NCBI GenBank assembly: GCA_015501585.1
Contig: JADNRY010000189.1
Span: 1-64,000, forward strand
Direction of reading: 5' to 3'
DNA length: 64,000 nt
Source: Rhodocollybia butyracea
Lineage: Eukaryota > Basidiomycota > Agaricomycetes > Agaricales > Omphalotaceae
The position numbers and the translations under genes were made by a program. The notes under the pieces were generated by a model that saw only the letters and a program-made list of their open reading frames with translations, did no database searches and had not been told where the DNA came from. Shown here piece by piece: positions 43,100 through 54,109 of the stretch. Position 1 is the first letter of the stretch, and each line of letters starts with the position of its first letter.

Positions 43100-44740
43100 C
43101 CAACCGGTCTTCCTATTGTCAATAGTCCTCTCTGCTAGCTTCCCATGATCTAGACTCGCAAGTCGAATTGGGCGAATCTGTCCGACCTGTTTCTGGATTT
43201 CCAGGTTCAACTGATGCATTTGTGACCACTCGCCGCCCCTCCGAACCACGATCGCTTTCAGTAGGTCGCCGTTAGCACATGTCCAGCCAGGCATTATGTA
43301 TGTGCTCTCGTTCTACTCCCCGTCCCTTGTGCATGTTTTTCTATGTATTGCTCACCGACACCAGCACGGATACTCCCTCGTTGAGTCGTTCTAGAACTAC
43401 TTTAGCAATGCCAACAACTCCGACCGCCCTACAAACTTTCTGCAGCTTGACCCACTCTACTTCCAAGCATCTCTGTTCACTAGAAAGAGGCTCGATTGCT
43501 CAGTTGCGCCTGGAATTAGCACCGTCGGCTCATAGATGGAAAATTCTAATGAAATAGCGCGACTCTGAGTGGAAGGACAGCACGAACGGTCACCATGCCG
43601 GACCTCCTTGACATGTCGAACACTTCACTGGCATTCATTTTCATTGGTTGAAATCCCTCATCCTCTCTCTTGAACTCGGAACCCTGCGTTCATCACTCTT
43701 TTTCCAGATTTCTTGGATTTAGCGTTGGATTGGAAAGGGCCATCGGAATCTTTTCAGTCGCAGTCTGGGTATTACATATTAATCCTCGCACTGATACGTC
43801 TGGTACTTCTGCTCTGATTTGCGTAAAGCATCCCACGTCTCCCGAGTTGACGAGATTCACGGATGGGACCGGCAAGAAAAATATCCTAGGGTTGTGTACT
43901 TCCGAACCATCTCCTGCTTTTCTTTTTCTTTGTTCGACTTATCCATTGACTATACCCATATTTTTCCGAACACCAATGTGATCAAGGCGACAATTATTCT
44001 TTTTAGGAATGGGTGCGTCCCATTAACGGATGATTTTATCCGGGTTCAATGACATTGACTTCTGCGTTTATGTTAGTGTTCGTCCAACTGACGTTCTTTT
44101 CCACTGTCTTTCGTGTTTTCGCCTTCCCTTTGAATTTATATATTTCCGTACATTTCTTCAGTTTAGTACGTCCAAATTGTCCAAATTCCAAGCCTTTTCT
44201 GACTCCTCGATTGATGCGATGTGCATATGGTAACAGGCCAAAAAAATTGAACCATGACCAATGAGATAACATCAGGGTTCGCTATTCCGATACGTGCGCA
44301 CTCGCCGCTCAGACACAGTCCCTCTATTTCTCACTTGTTATATCCATTTTAGTGTTCAATTTGAATAATTGCATTGGCTCTCATCACAGTCACAATCTCA
44401 TGGCATATTTATCTAGTACTGTAGTGTTACTTATCTCAAGCTGTTCTTTCTTTATGTTTTTCTTTATTTCCATGTATTATGATCATGATGGGAGTTGTTG
44501 ATTCTTGAATACAAGTTGAATACCACTTGATAATACCTAGAGTGAACCTCCAAAGTCAACTGGTTCTGGTACGTCCTACAACCCTGCGAAACTGGATCAG
44601 ATGTTTTTCTACTAAAGACTTCACTGGTTATTTTACGTGTTCCTAAGGAGCGCCCAGCATTGCGCCCAACATTGCGCCCAACATTGATGCATGGTAACAT
44701 GCAGTGCTATGAAAGAACTACGTACGGAAAAAAGGACAGA
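43100..44740. repeat. Duplicated block (partner of 57.7-59.4 kb)
   Basis: Parallel to 57,740-59,345 over several hundred bases at a time. Shared anchors are cattcattttcattgattgaaa-type sequence (43,633 and 58,307), ttgacgagattcac (43,849 and 58,545), and actgacgttctttt near 44,090 versus attgacgttcttttt near 58,800. Some membrane-like peptides occur on the plus strand (LTSAFMLVFVQLTFF here, LTSALILAFVRLTFF there), but both copies are interrupted. It is probably a decayed multi-exon gene encoding a membrane protein. Confidence 0.5.
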
Positions 44741-44983
44741 ATTAGTTTAAACACTTGAAGTTGGAATCTAAGCTGAAGCTTTGAATCGAACTCCGATCAG
44801 AATTGTAACTTGGTAGAATATGCAACTATCTGGTTCGTAATCCGAGATGATCTTCGCCTGTAAAGTTCAATCGTTCAAGTCGCTGGGGCGGGTAAGTGCT
44901 TATTTTTAACTGAGTCAAGTGACTTTGCGGGAATTATGCTATTCGCACAGCACTCATCTTCTTCCTTGTCTCTTTCGCTCATC

Positions 44984-47851
44984 ATGCCATCCTTTTTCAA
45001 ACATGCCTCTAATTTCTCTCTCAATCAGCCAGTGATGAGTAATATTGAAGGAGATGTTCATGTTGCACACCATTGGAGTAAGTTTAACACCGTACTATGG
45101 TCCTGAACTCAGAACTTATACACATCTTATCTTAATCCCATTATCCATAGTTTCCGACCAAGTACCAGCTATCCGTAACTGGCTAAACCCTCCAGATTCT
45201 TCTGTCAACTTCAATGCCGCTCTAGAGACCCGTACACCAGGTACTGGCCAAGGGCTGTTGTCCAACCCGGAATATCTCAAGTGGAAAAATGGTGGTGAAA
45301 CCCATATGCTTTGGATTCAGGGTAAAGGTGCGTATTTTGTTTTGCGCCTGATGAATATTGATTTGAAAATTGATTTTTTTACTCCAAGTTGGATCTGGAA
45401 AAACTGTTCTTTCGCAAGTGTCCTATATATATATCTATAAAATCATACCGACCAAGTTACCGTTTCATTTTTTAGTACCACCATCATTGATGACTTGAAC
45501 CAAACCCCCAAGCCTGGCCTAGTATACTTCTACTACTTCGACAACCGCGATAACTCTGGCTCAAAATCAAACTATCGGGGCTTTCTCCTCTCAATCCTCT
45601 TCCAAATGGCCATCTCTCAAGATAACCTAGTACACCCCGCCCTCCATAAACTCTACACCACCTGCAAAAAAGGCTCGATGCAAGCAAGTTTAACACAGCT
45701 GGAAAACACTTTTGCACTGGTTGCAAAAACTGCTATCCAACTGGATTATATTGTCCTGGATGCAGTGGATGAGTGCACTCACGCATCCCAGGTTATGCAG
45801 CTGCTGGATTCCTACCAGGAAAGCTTCTGTGTTGCTGTTACAAGCAGATATCCTGCAAACAGTCAGTCTTGTTTAAACATCCAGCTAGATGAGATCGAAG
45901 CAGATCTTTCAATATTTCTGAATACAAGACTTGGTAAGCAGAACTGGACACCAAGCCTTCATAAGGAAGTTCAGAAGGCACTGCTTAAAGGTGCTCAAGG
46001 GCAGTGCGTGGCTTCAAGACTATACTTACCATCACAACTCACTCACTCATTCACTATATTACTACTAGGTTCCGCTGGGTTGATTGTCAACTCACCATAC
46101 TGGAAAAATGTATTGGCGCTAAAGCAATCAGAAAAGTATTAAGCAAATTGCCTAGAGATTTAGAAGAGACATATATGCAAGCACTGGAGAGAATTGCTAA
46201 TGGGGAACAAAAAGATGATGCATATCATTTGCTGCTTTGGCTTACATATGCGTTTGAGCCACTTTCAATCAAACAAGTGGAAGATATTGTTACAGTGGAT
46301 CTGGAGAAGCAAAGCTTTGATCCTTTGGACAGGCCAGGGGATCTTACCCACATGCTGTATAATATCATTGACTCTGCACTGGTTATTATAGGCCCTGACA
46401 ATATTGTTCAGTTGGCTCATAATTCAGTGAAAGAGTGTTTGATATCCAGTCATAATCTTGGACTTTCCAGTGGGCTACTTGAGTTTAATGAGAAATTGGC
46501 TAATGAGGTTATTGCTGAAACTTGTATTATATACCTGGCCCACATTCCAGTGGACTCAGTGTTTCATTGGATACAGTTCCCTTTGATTTTTTATTCTGCA
46601 AGATATTGGCATGCCCACCTAAGAAACATACATTTCAAATCCATGAATCAGAGAACCAAAGACCAGGTGATTGATAAGCTTTTAGATGATAAAAAACCTT
46701 ACATCGAATCCTGGATAACATTTTGCAAACCTGAGATGCATTGGAGTAAAGCAAAATTGGCAACACAGTTATATTATGCAGCTGCAGCTGGGCTTACACA
46801 TGATGTGCACCAGCTTCTTCAATCTGGTTATGATGTTCATGCACAGGGAGGAAGATATGGTAATGCCCTCCAGGCAGCTGTAGTTGGGGGATATGAGCCT
46901 GTGGTCCATGTACTCCTGGAGCATGGGGCGGAGGTCAATGCTCCAGGTGGAGAATATGGGACTGCCCTTTGTGCAGCTGCATTTTGGGGACATTGCAATG
47001 TAATTGGTGTGCTGCTGGACCATGGAGCTGATATCAATGCTCAATGTGGGCATTATGCGAACGCACTATACGCAGCTGCTCTTAAAGGGCATCAGGGTGT
47101 AGTCCATTATTTGCTGGACCGTGGGGCACATATAGATGCTCGAGGTGGAGAATGTGAAACTCCACTTTGCGCAGCCGCATTTAAGGGATATCGTGATATA
47201 GTTCACGATTTGTTGGAGCATGGGGCCGATGCTAATCTTCAGTGTGGGCACTATGCAAGTGCACTGTATGCAGCTGCTTCTGAGGGGCATCAGGGGGTAG
47301 TTCATGAGCTGCTGGAGCATGGCGCAGATGCAAATGCTCGAGGCGGAGAATATGAAATTCCACTTTGTGCAGCTGCGGTTTTGGGACATGGAGAGATCGT
47401 TCATGACTTGCTGGAGCATGAGGCTGATGCCAATGCTCAAGGTAGTGAAAGGTTTATAACCCCACTCTACCTAGCCGCAACTGAAGGATACGAGGATGCG
47501 GTCCTTGATTTACTAGCGCATGGAGCTCATGTTAACACTCAATGTAGAGAGTATGGAACTGCACTGGATGCAGCAACACTTTGGGGACATGGTGGTGTGA
47601 TTCTAGCTCTTCTGGAATATGGAGCTGATGGTGATGGCACACAATCTGCCGAACATGGAAATAGGTTCTCGCGAGAAGCAGCTGAGAGACTTAAGAATGA
47701 GATCAACGGGGAGCAGGAACTTGACACCGATCTGAGTTCTTCAGCTGTAAAGCATCTAAGTAAGGAGATAATTGGCCTCGAAATTGGAAATCCCTATAAA
47801 CACCTTGTAAATAATTCATCTGGATCGTCCGAGTCGCCGTCCTCAATATAA
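44984..47851 (+). CDS. NACHT-ankyrin STAND (NLR-like) protein, intact
   Basis: The exons are 44984-45077, 45151-45327, 45389-45413 (25 nt), 45476-46003 and 46069-47851, joining cleanly to 868 residues. The third intron (45414-45475) uses a GC donor (gcaagt); the others are GT-AG. Order: a short N-terminal segment (MPSFFKHASNFSLNQPVMSN, then EGD), then WLNPPD and LLWIQ-type sequence. The P-loop GKVGSGKTVLS lies mostly on the microexon. Then Walker B YIVLDAVDEC, a winged-helix/linker region (LPRDLEETYMQALERI, LAHNSVKECL), nine to ten ankyrin repeats (LLEHGADANA, ALYAAA), and a Ser-rich tail. The expected role is an ATP-dependent, ligand-triggered signalling switch in non-self recognition, with the ankyrins as sensor. 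The N-terminal effector type is not recognised. Its paralogue at 16.5-20.2 kb has the same introns. Confidence 0.88.
45389..45413 (+). other. 25-nt microexon encoding the Walker A core, followed by a GC-AG intron
   Basis: The exon encodes V-GSGKTVL plus two bases of the next Ser codon, and is bordered by a 61-base GT-AG intron and a 62-base GC-AG intron. Using the apparent gtgtcc or gtatat donor three bases downstream breaks the frame in both paralogues. Using gcaagt restores STTIIDD in both. The same arrangement at 19823-19799 supports it. Confidence 0.78.
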
Positions 47852-48366
47852 TTAAAATTTGAAAGGCATTTGCTATTAGAGTTTCCGCACCTCCTGTTGG
47901 CCTGCCCACGTTCAATTCACGGTGTATTTACCAATGAGTCGCTGCCGTCAGAACAAAAAGGATCAACGAATCAGATGGAAAGGACTGCTCAGTTCTGCTC
48001 TAGCATCGGACGGTTTTAATGAAGGGTATTCCGCCTTAGTTTACATTGATATAGTATCATATCACAAGTCACAAGTTGCAGGGGGGGATAGCGGAGTATA
48101 GTCATTCTGACTTGCTGATAGCCAGTAACTAATGCCATACTTGGAGTTGGCCAAAACTCACATGGAGAATTGTGACTTAGTAGAGCTTTTGTAGTGTAGA
48201 ATTGATACGTATATAACATCTGGAACGTAATCGCATGCCTCAGGTAAAGTTCAAACGTTCAAGTAATCCGAGATAACATGGTCACGACCCAAGGGGTTTA
48301 CCAACGAAACAGCTATTTTATGGTTTCCACCATATGTTTTAGGACGACTCAAGACGATGAGCCAAG
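47852..48366. other. NLR 3' flank with a copy of its own upstream sequence
   Basis: No gene. The stretch near 48,155-48,270 (gtgtagaattgat, taaagttcaaacgttcaag) resembles 44,795-44,890 before the NLR (taaagttcaatcgttcaag), so the NLR is bracketed by a diverged direct repeat. Confidence 0.45.
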
Positions 48367-48823
48367 TATGGCACTATTCTTTTTTTTTTTTTTTTTTTTT
48401 TGTGGAACGTTGCCAGAAACCAGCGACTTTCGTCGCTTTAATCTCTTAGCACCATCGGAGGACTCACATTGTCGTCCCCTCCCGGCCGTTAAGTTTGCAA
48501 GGTACGGGACCGAGCGACTTTTTAAGATTTCAACCACCCGAGGGAATGCGTTACGCACTTGCCAGGTAGGCAGTCTGTGGGACTCCGGGCAGGCTCTCCT
48601 TCCATCTCCTTCCACTCCCCTATTTTTGTTAGTAAATATAAATCATAATTCTGTGTACCTTGCATAAACCCCCGCCTTCTTGTGCCCACCCGTCTACACC
48701 ACTAAAACCCCGGGCCCGGCCAGTATAATTTGGTCAGGACTAAGATCTTCCTGGACTATGTGCGCCCAAGTCGATCTCACCACGCCTTTGGATAGTTTCC
48801 GCTGGCCGTTATGGCACTATTCT
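48367..48823 (-). mobile_element. SINE-like retroposon with A tail and 14-bp target duplication
   Basis: The 14-base direct repeat tatggcactattct (48367-48380 and 48810-48823) flanks a roughly 430-base insertion that ends, on the minus strand, in about 22 A. Just before the tail is a perfect hairpin, agcgac-gaaa-gtcgct, with a GNRA tetraloop. That is the kind of 3' structure a LINE-type reverse transcriptase could recognise. There is no long ORF of known type. The 5' part has a faint resemblance to an internal promoter B box (gatcgactt) but I do not claim a tRNA origin. A processed transcript copy is the alternative. Confidence 0.7.
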
Positions 48824-49013
48824 AATAACTCGAGCCTGGTTCATTGTTCAATTTAACATGAAAGGTTACGCCATTGAAAAAAAGGCGCTAGAAACGCATC
48901 GGAGAGATATGGCATATACTTAGCTCGGCCATAAACTCTCGAACTTTTGACGAAATATAATAATCTACACACGGCTACTGGAAATATTGGCTCATTGCTC
49001 GTAGAACTCCAAA

Positions 49014-49692
49014 TCAGCCGTTTCGAGGAGGATATACAGGCCCACCTGTTTTGAAAGGAGGTAAACCATAGTCGCGGACGATAATACCATGCTGCATCAA
49101 AGTTTCGTGGATCTTCGCAGCATCTTCGACTTTGGGTTTCTCCCAAGCCTCAGGCTCCAGAAGAGTAGAAGTGGACGATGCCGGGCTGCGCAGTGAAGCC
49201 TCCAGGTCGAAGGTGGGATCCGGACATTGGCGATCTCCGATATCAACGCTTCGTCTACTTGCACCTGGGTTGTCTGCGTTAGCAGGGGCGTAAGGGTGGG
49301 TAGGAGCATAAGGAGAGCGGGATGGGCCCGGAGTTGGAGGTGTAGGGTGGGACTGCGAATGCGTAAGAAGGATAATACAAGACGAGTCGACAACAACATT
49401 ACTCACTGATTTCGGGAACAGCAAGTATTTCCCATCGAGAATAACCCCCCAGTATCCGATGGCTGAATTACAACGCTGTGGCTTGGACTTGGACGCATGT
49501 TCGAATGAGAGGACGACTGTGCAGGCGACGTAGTGCGATTTCTTGAACTCTATATAACAGGTCATTAGAAACATAATTCCACACCGGTGGTAAACGCCAA
49601 CGCACCCCGGCTCGGCTCTCGTTTTGGGTAGACCTAACGTGTGTGGTTGACTTTTTATCATAGTCATCCGGAGAGAGAGTGAACAAAGGCAT
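49014..49692 (-). CDS. Three-exon gene of unknown function
   Basis: The exons are 49692-49606, 49547-49407 and 49352-49014, joining to 188 residues. The splice sites are GT-AG; the second exon uses the second AG of tatatagag to keep frame. The start MPLFTLSPDDYDKK follows a TATA box at about 105 bases upstream. The middle (HYVACTVVLSFEHASKSKPQ, then AIGYWGVILDGKYLLFPKS) looks like a small folded domain. It is followed by a Pro-rich linker (SHPTPPTPGPSRSPYAPTHP) and a C-terminal piece EAWEKPKVEDAAKIHETLMQ that may be helical. No family is recognised, and no signal peptide or membrane segment is seen. Codon-like composition and clean joins make it a plausible real gene. Confidence 0.55.
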
Positions 49693-49796
49693 ATTGGCGG
49701 AACCGATTAGAAAATGGATGGATTCTAGAGTTTCCAGAGGAGAGACAAGCAAGATGAGTGGGAGAGTCAATGTTGAGGCGTACACAACCTACCGGA

Positions 49797-49805
49797 TTTA
49801 TATAT
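49797..49805 (-). promoter_or_regulatory. TATA box upstream of the 49-kb gene
   Basis: On the minus strand the sequence atatataaa lies 105-113 bases before the ATG at 49692, a usual distance for a fungal core promoter. Confidence 0.5.
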
Positions 49806-49809
49806 GTTC

Positions 49810-52800
49810 GTTGTGGTGAGCTTAGACCGAGCTTAGACCTTCCTGATTGTGAACAATGACATTTGAAAAAAAAACTCCGCGCGCGTCCGTTTAGAACAAT
49901 AAATGGTAAAAGTTCGCGTCAGAAAATCCCCATGTGATCGTTTGCGCGGACAATGCATCAGCATTGTTCTCGGGTAACAGGCGAAAAAGGGTCAGTAAAA
50001 TGGTCCAACAATAATATCACCTCTGGATCTCCACGCCGCACGGATACGGGTAGCTGTGTATTGCTGAGCGATCCTAAGTAGTAGTTGAGTAGTAGTAAAG
50101 TGGGTTTAAGGGAGCCTCACCTCGGGAAATGCATGAGGATTACATGAATTGATGTAGTATCACGGTCTATTAGTCACTAAATGAGCCATTTGATCATTAA
50201 GATGCGGGCGAGGCTTGGTTTATAGCCAAACGGTTGAATCAAAAGGTAGGAAGCATAGAACTGGGAATGCGCAAGTATACGTGCGTAGCTCATGCACGCC
50301 CTAACCTGTCCTTTCCACCCGAATTGCGCGTTTTTTCTCTCGCGCCTATGAAGAAATGCAGAGTTCAACGCGAAAGCTATTAGGTTCAGGAGGTAATGTG
50401 GCGAGGATATACGGTTAATAGCCACTAGTAATGAGTAGCATGAACATCGTACATACCTGAAAGAAAAGAGCACTGAAACTCACATATTCACACTGGTAGT
50501 CAATACCTATTTCTCCTCCTGGTCCTGCTTCACTGTCGGGTATGAATTGTACTTGAATCGACTGATGTACTATGGACACTAGTGATATTCTTTTCGTTGA
50601 ATCCAGCCCATGACTGCTTGTAGCCAAACTATGTTTTCGAATTCCCCCGAGTGAGAGTTGAATGTACTAGATATATCATATAGGGAGCGGTAGGACTTGT
50701 AGAGTGATTATATTAGCTTGCGACACAAGACCACGATAATTTTCCAGAACTCGAACCAGCCTCTCCCGTTGCACCGAAGGAAGAATAGGGAAGAATGGAA
50801 TCATCACTAGTAGGACGAGCATCGGCGTGTAGTAGAATGTAACAGTGGGGTACAGCGTTGTCAACGTGCACGTTGTGCAAAGGGTACATGGAAGTCAATA
50901 ATGGCTAGACAAATATCGGCCTGCTAGCCTTAAGCGCATGAGCTAATGAGCAGGAGCAGATAGATTTGAGTTAGGGCGAAATTCGGAGTTGCTGGAAGCA
51001 TTGTTGCACTGAGGTGAGCTTTTCTTCAGTCATCCACCGCAATGGCTGTCTGTGTCGTTTTCACTGCCGAATCAAATGTTTGTAAGAGGCTGGCGAGACA
51101 GTGGCCAGTATATTGTAATTTGCGTGGTGCGACGTTGCTGAGAGCAGAGCTGGCACGTGCTTCGTTCCGTTCGACAAAAACTGTTCGGTTCACCTCTTCA
51201 AATATGCATCGTCGTCAATTTAAGCATGCTATAATCATGTCTTGGTACCAGGCAAATTCTTCGTGTTGAAGATCGCATTCTATGAACACGGATCACGTCG
51301 AGGAGGAGGTATGGATGCGGGTTGGATGCGGGAGAGAAGGAAGGAAAGGACGGAAAACGGAAAACACGTACGTGACGTAAAGGAAGGCCAGGAGATTGGG
51401 GAAACGCATCTTTTCCTCATATAGATGCAGCTTTGGCTCCGAGTTGGCTCATATCCTCGTGTATTCCGCCAAACGGCATAAATCCTTCAGAAGGGAAATT
51501 TGGATAATGGGAATTCGCGCTGGTACATTTTTGAGTATGTGTTTCCGCCAGAACGGATGGATGAGCGGATGGGCTTTGGATAAACACGGAATGGCTAGGA
51601 GGAGGGGCCATGCAAACTTCAAAGTAGCAGTGAGGTCGGATAGTTGGTGACGGACTCGACCAAGGCTTATATAGAGATGAGTGCAGAATATGCGCTGTCG
51701 CGATCGGGATTCAGTCCGATTGCTTACCATAATACCAACGGATCTGCTTAGTGCTTTTCCTCGCGGGTTGCTTCTTTCTGGTCCTCAAGCTGGCATTATC
51801 CATCTCTGTTCTATTGTGAACTGTTCAACCATCGCCAACAGTATCATAGTCATCTAAATCTTTGCTTGTTCATATCCCTTCCATTCCTTTTGAGAAGCAT
51901 TGACATCCATCTGCATTCCTCGCCATCCCAATGTAATTTCATTTGCTAATACGAGGATGAAGGAGTCTGATTAGAATTTGCGCATCACTTCTTCGCCTGC
52001 ACGCTTTTAGTTCACGAAGCAGCAATTACAAGCAAAAAGGCGTAGCTGAAATAAGTACATAGTACGGATGATCATGCAATGCGTAAGCCCCAGGGTCAGC
52101 TTTCTCATCGATAACGACAATGCTTCCATGGATTTATTCCGAGTGTACGGGTTCCGTGACGGAATTGATGAGCAGAACGGCATAAGACTTGTGAGAGGTG
52201 GGATGCAGGATCAAATAAATGAGCGGAGCGTGGCAATCCCATATCGTATCACCCTGCCCTACCCTGCCCTTTGACCAAGTTGAAACCCACCATCACCATC
52301 CCACACCATGACTGCCCTCCAGATATAATCCGAGTCTGTACGCGTCCAAGACATCCGAGTCCACGTCCTACATTGCTCATGGCAGATGCATCACCTGTAT
52401 GCTTTCAGAGAAGTTGTAAGAACTATAGAGGAGTGTTGAGGAGTATACTCGTTCTGATTCACTGCTAGTTGCTAGGTCAGGCAAGGACAGACGGAAGTAG
52501 TAGTTCAATTGGCACGGTCTAAGATAGATACGAAGGTCGAATGCTAGTTGGCTGAAGCTCCCAGGGGAATTGTAGCTCGGTAGAATACAGAATTTGTAGT
52601 GTACTGTTGAGAAGTACATAATCGATTGGAGCATACAGACCATGTACTGTTGAGGGAGTTGGTGAAAGAGCTGTATGATCTGGTACGTGCGAATTGAAGA
52701 GCTTCAATAGAATGGTGTTTGCGCCATTTGTGTACAACAAGTCGGTGCAGGCACAGGATACGCTGGCGTTTGTTACCTTCTCCGGTGGAGGTATTGGCTT

Positions 52801-54100
52801 TCTAGGACAGGTGAGATGGATTAGCAGAAAGATCATGTACGCCTGACGCCTGAAAACGGCACTCACTTGCATACACGCCGTATTTTTCCCAATCTCGAGC
52901 TCCTGGCATTGCTTCACCTTCACCCCGTTTGGTCGAAAAATTCCTTAAATAAAAGGATCCGGCGACCAATCATCGAATCCGTAGGTTCTCTGAACCCAGT
53001 AGGGTGGACCGACTTTTCGAGGGTTTGTTCTCCATATCGATAAGTATAACTCCAGGTAAGCTCATATTCATATCCATCTCGCTCTTTCCTTTGCTCCTCG
53101 GAGTGGACAAAACGCACAAATCTGTCTATCAGGAGCTGGTAACGTTTTCGAGTATGTGTTCCACTGGAAGACGATTGGATGAGCGTACGAGCTTTGAAAA
53201 TTTGACACCGAGCAGTCGCAATGCGCAGTTGAACGAGAAGAAGTGGCAGCGAGGTTGGATAGTTGGCAGTGGAGAACATGGCTGGTTCAGAGTCGTAGCA
53301 TCGTGCACGACGACGACTCGGGGAAAAAAGAGTGCAGAATAGGCGCGCTGGCGCCTACTTACGTCCTAATTTAGAAGTGATTGCGTTTTCCCTTGTCTTC
53401 TACTCAAACTGACGCAAACGTGGTACACTATGCAGACCTCTGCCTCAGTCCCTACTAGCTTGGGATTACGTTTACGCTCTCGTTTTATTGTCTATCCACT
53501 TCTTACGCATGTTTCTCTATGTAGTACTTACTGACACCGGCACCGACACCCCCTCGTTCTAGAACTACTTTAACGACGGCGATAACTCCAACCATCCGAC
53601 CACCTTTCCATAACTTGATCCGCTTTGCTTCTACCTGCACCAGGACCTAGTTATGGGGGTCAAGGTACCTCGGTGAGCCGGTGAACTAAAGTACTACATA
53701 GCATTTACGCAAGTTCCAGATGCTCACCGTTTATCTGAGATTAGGCATGTAGATCCTGATCTACTAACGGATGTTGAACAAAGGAAAGATGATCGGAGTA
53801 ATGACTAGAAGGCTGTCTTCAAAGTTCATGAGATTATATCTGCACTTGTCCATATTTCATCAGGACATTGTTGGGACATGGATAGCTCTGCAACATACCC
53901 TATACTGAGAACTGGTTTGTAATGCTACTAGTCGGCTGACTCTCAAGAAAAGGATCGTGCTTGAAAAACACTTGACATAACTTTGTCTTGACAGAACTTT
54001 GGCGTGTAGTCAGTGATATCTGCGATGTCTTCGGGCAGTCTGATAAGGTTTATTAGCACTTGTAGTGCGGTCTGAGTGCGGTTCATGATGACAATCGCCC
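49810..54100. other. Gene-poor stretch with dispersed-repeat copies
   Basis: No confident gene. 51,520-51,700 and 53,140-53,370 are copies of the dispersed repeat with ggcgcgctgg. 51,840-52,930 contains diverged DNA shared with 28.0-29.1 kb. 53,690-53,990 is shared with 59,480-59,760 and 63,010-63,270 (phrase tacatagcattta). ORFs around 50.2-51.3 kb have no recognisable features. Confidence 0.45.
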
Positions 54101-54109
54101 TGTTGCACC

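Noticed and set aside
46760..47640. Regular DNA repeats that might look like a CRISPR-type array
   Set aside because: The period matches the 33-34-codon ankyrin repeat, the frame is open throughout, and the organism is eukaryotic.
48349..48615. 88-residue minus-strand ORF
   Set aside because: It ends in polylysine encoded by the A tail of the SINE-like insertion and crosses the element boundary.
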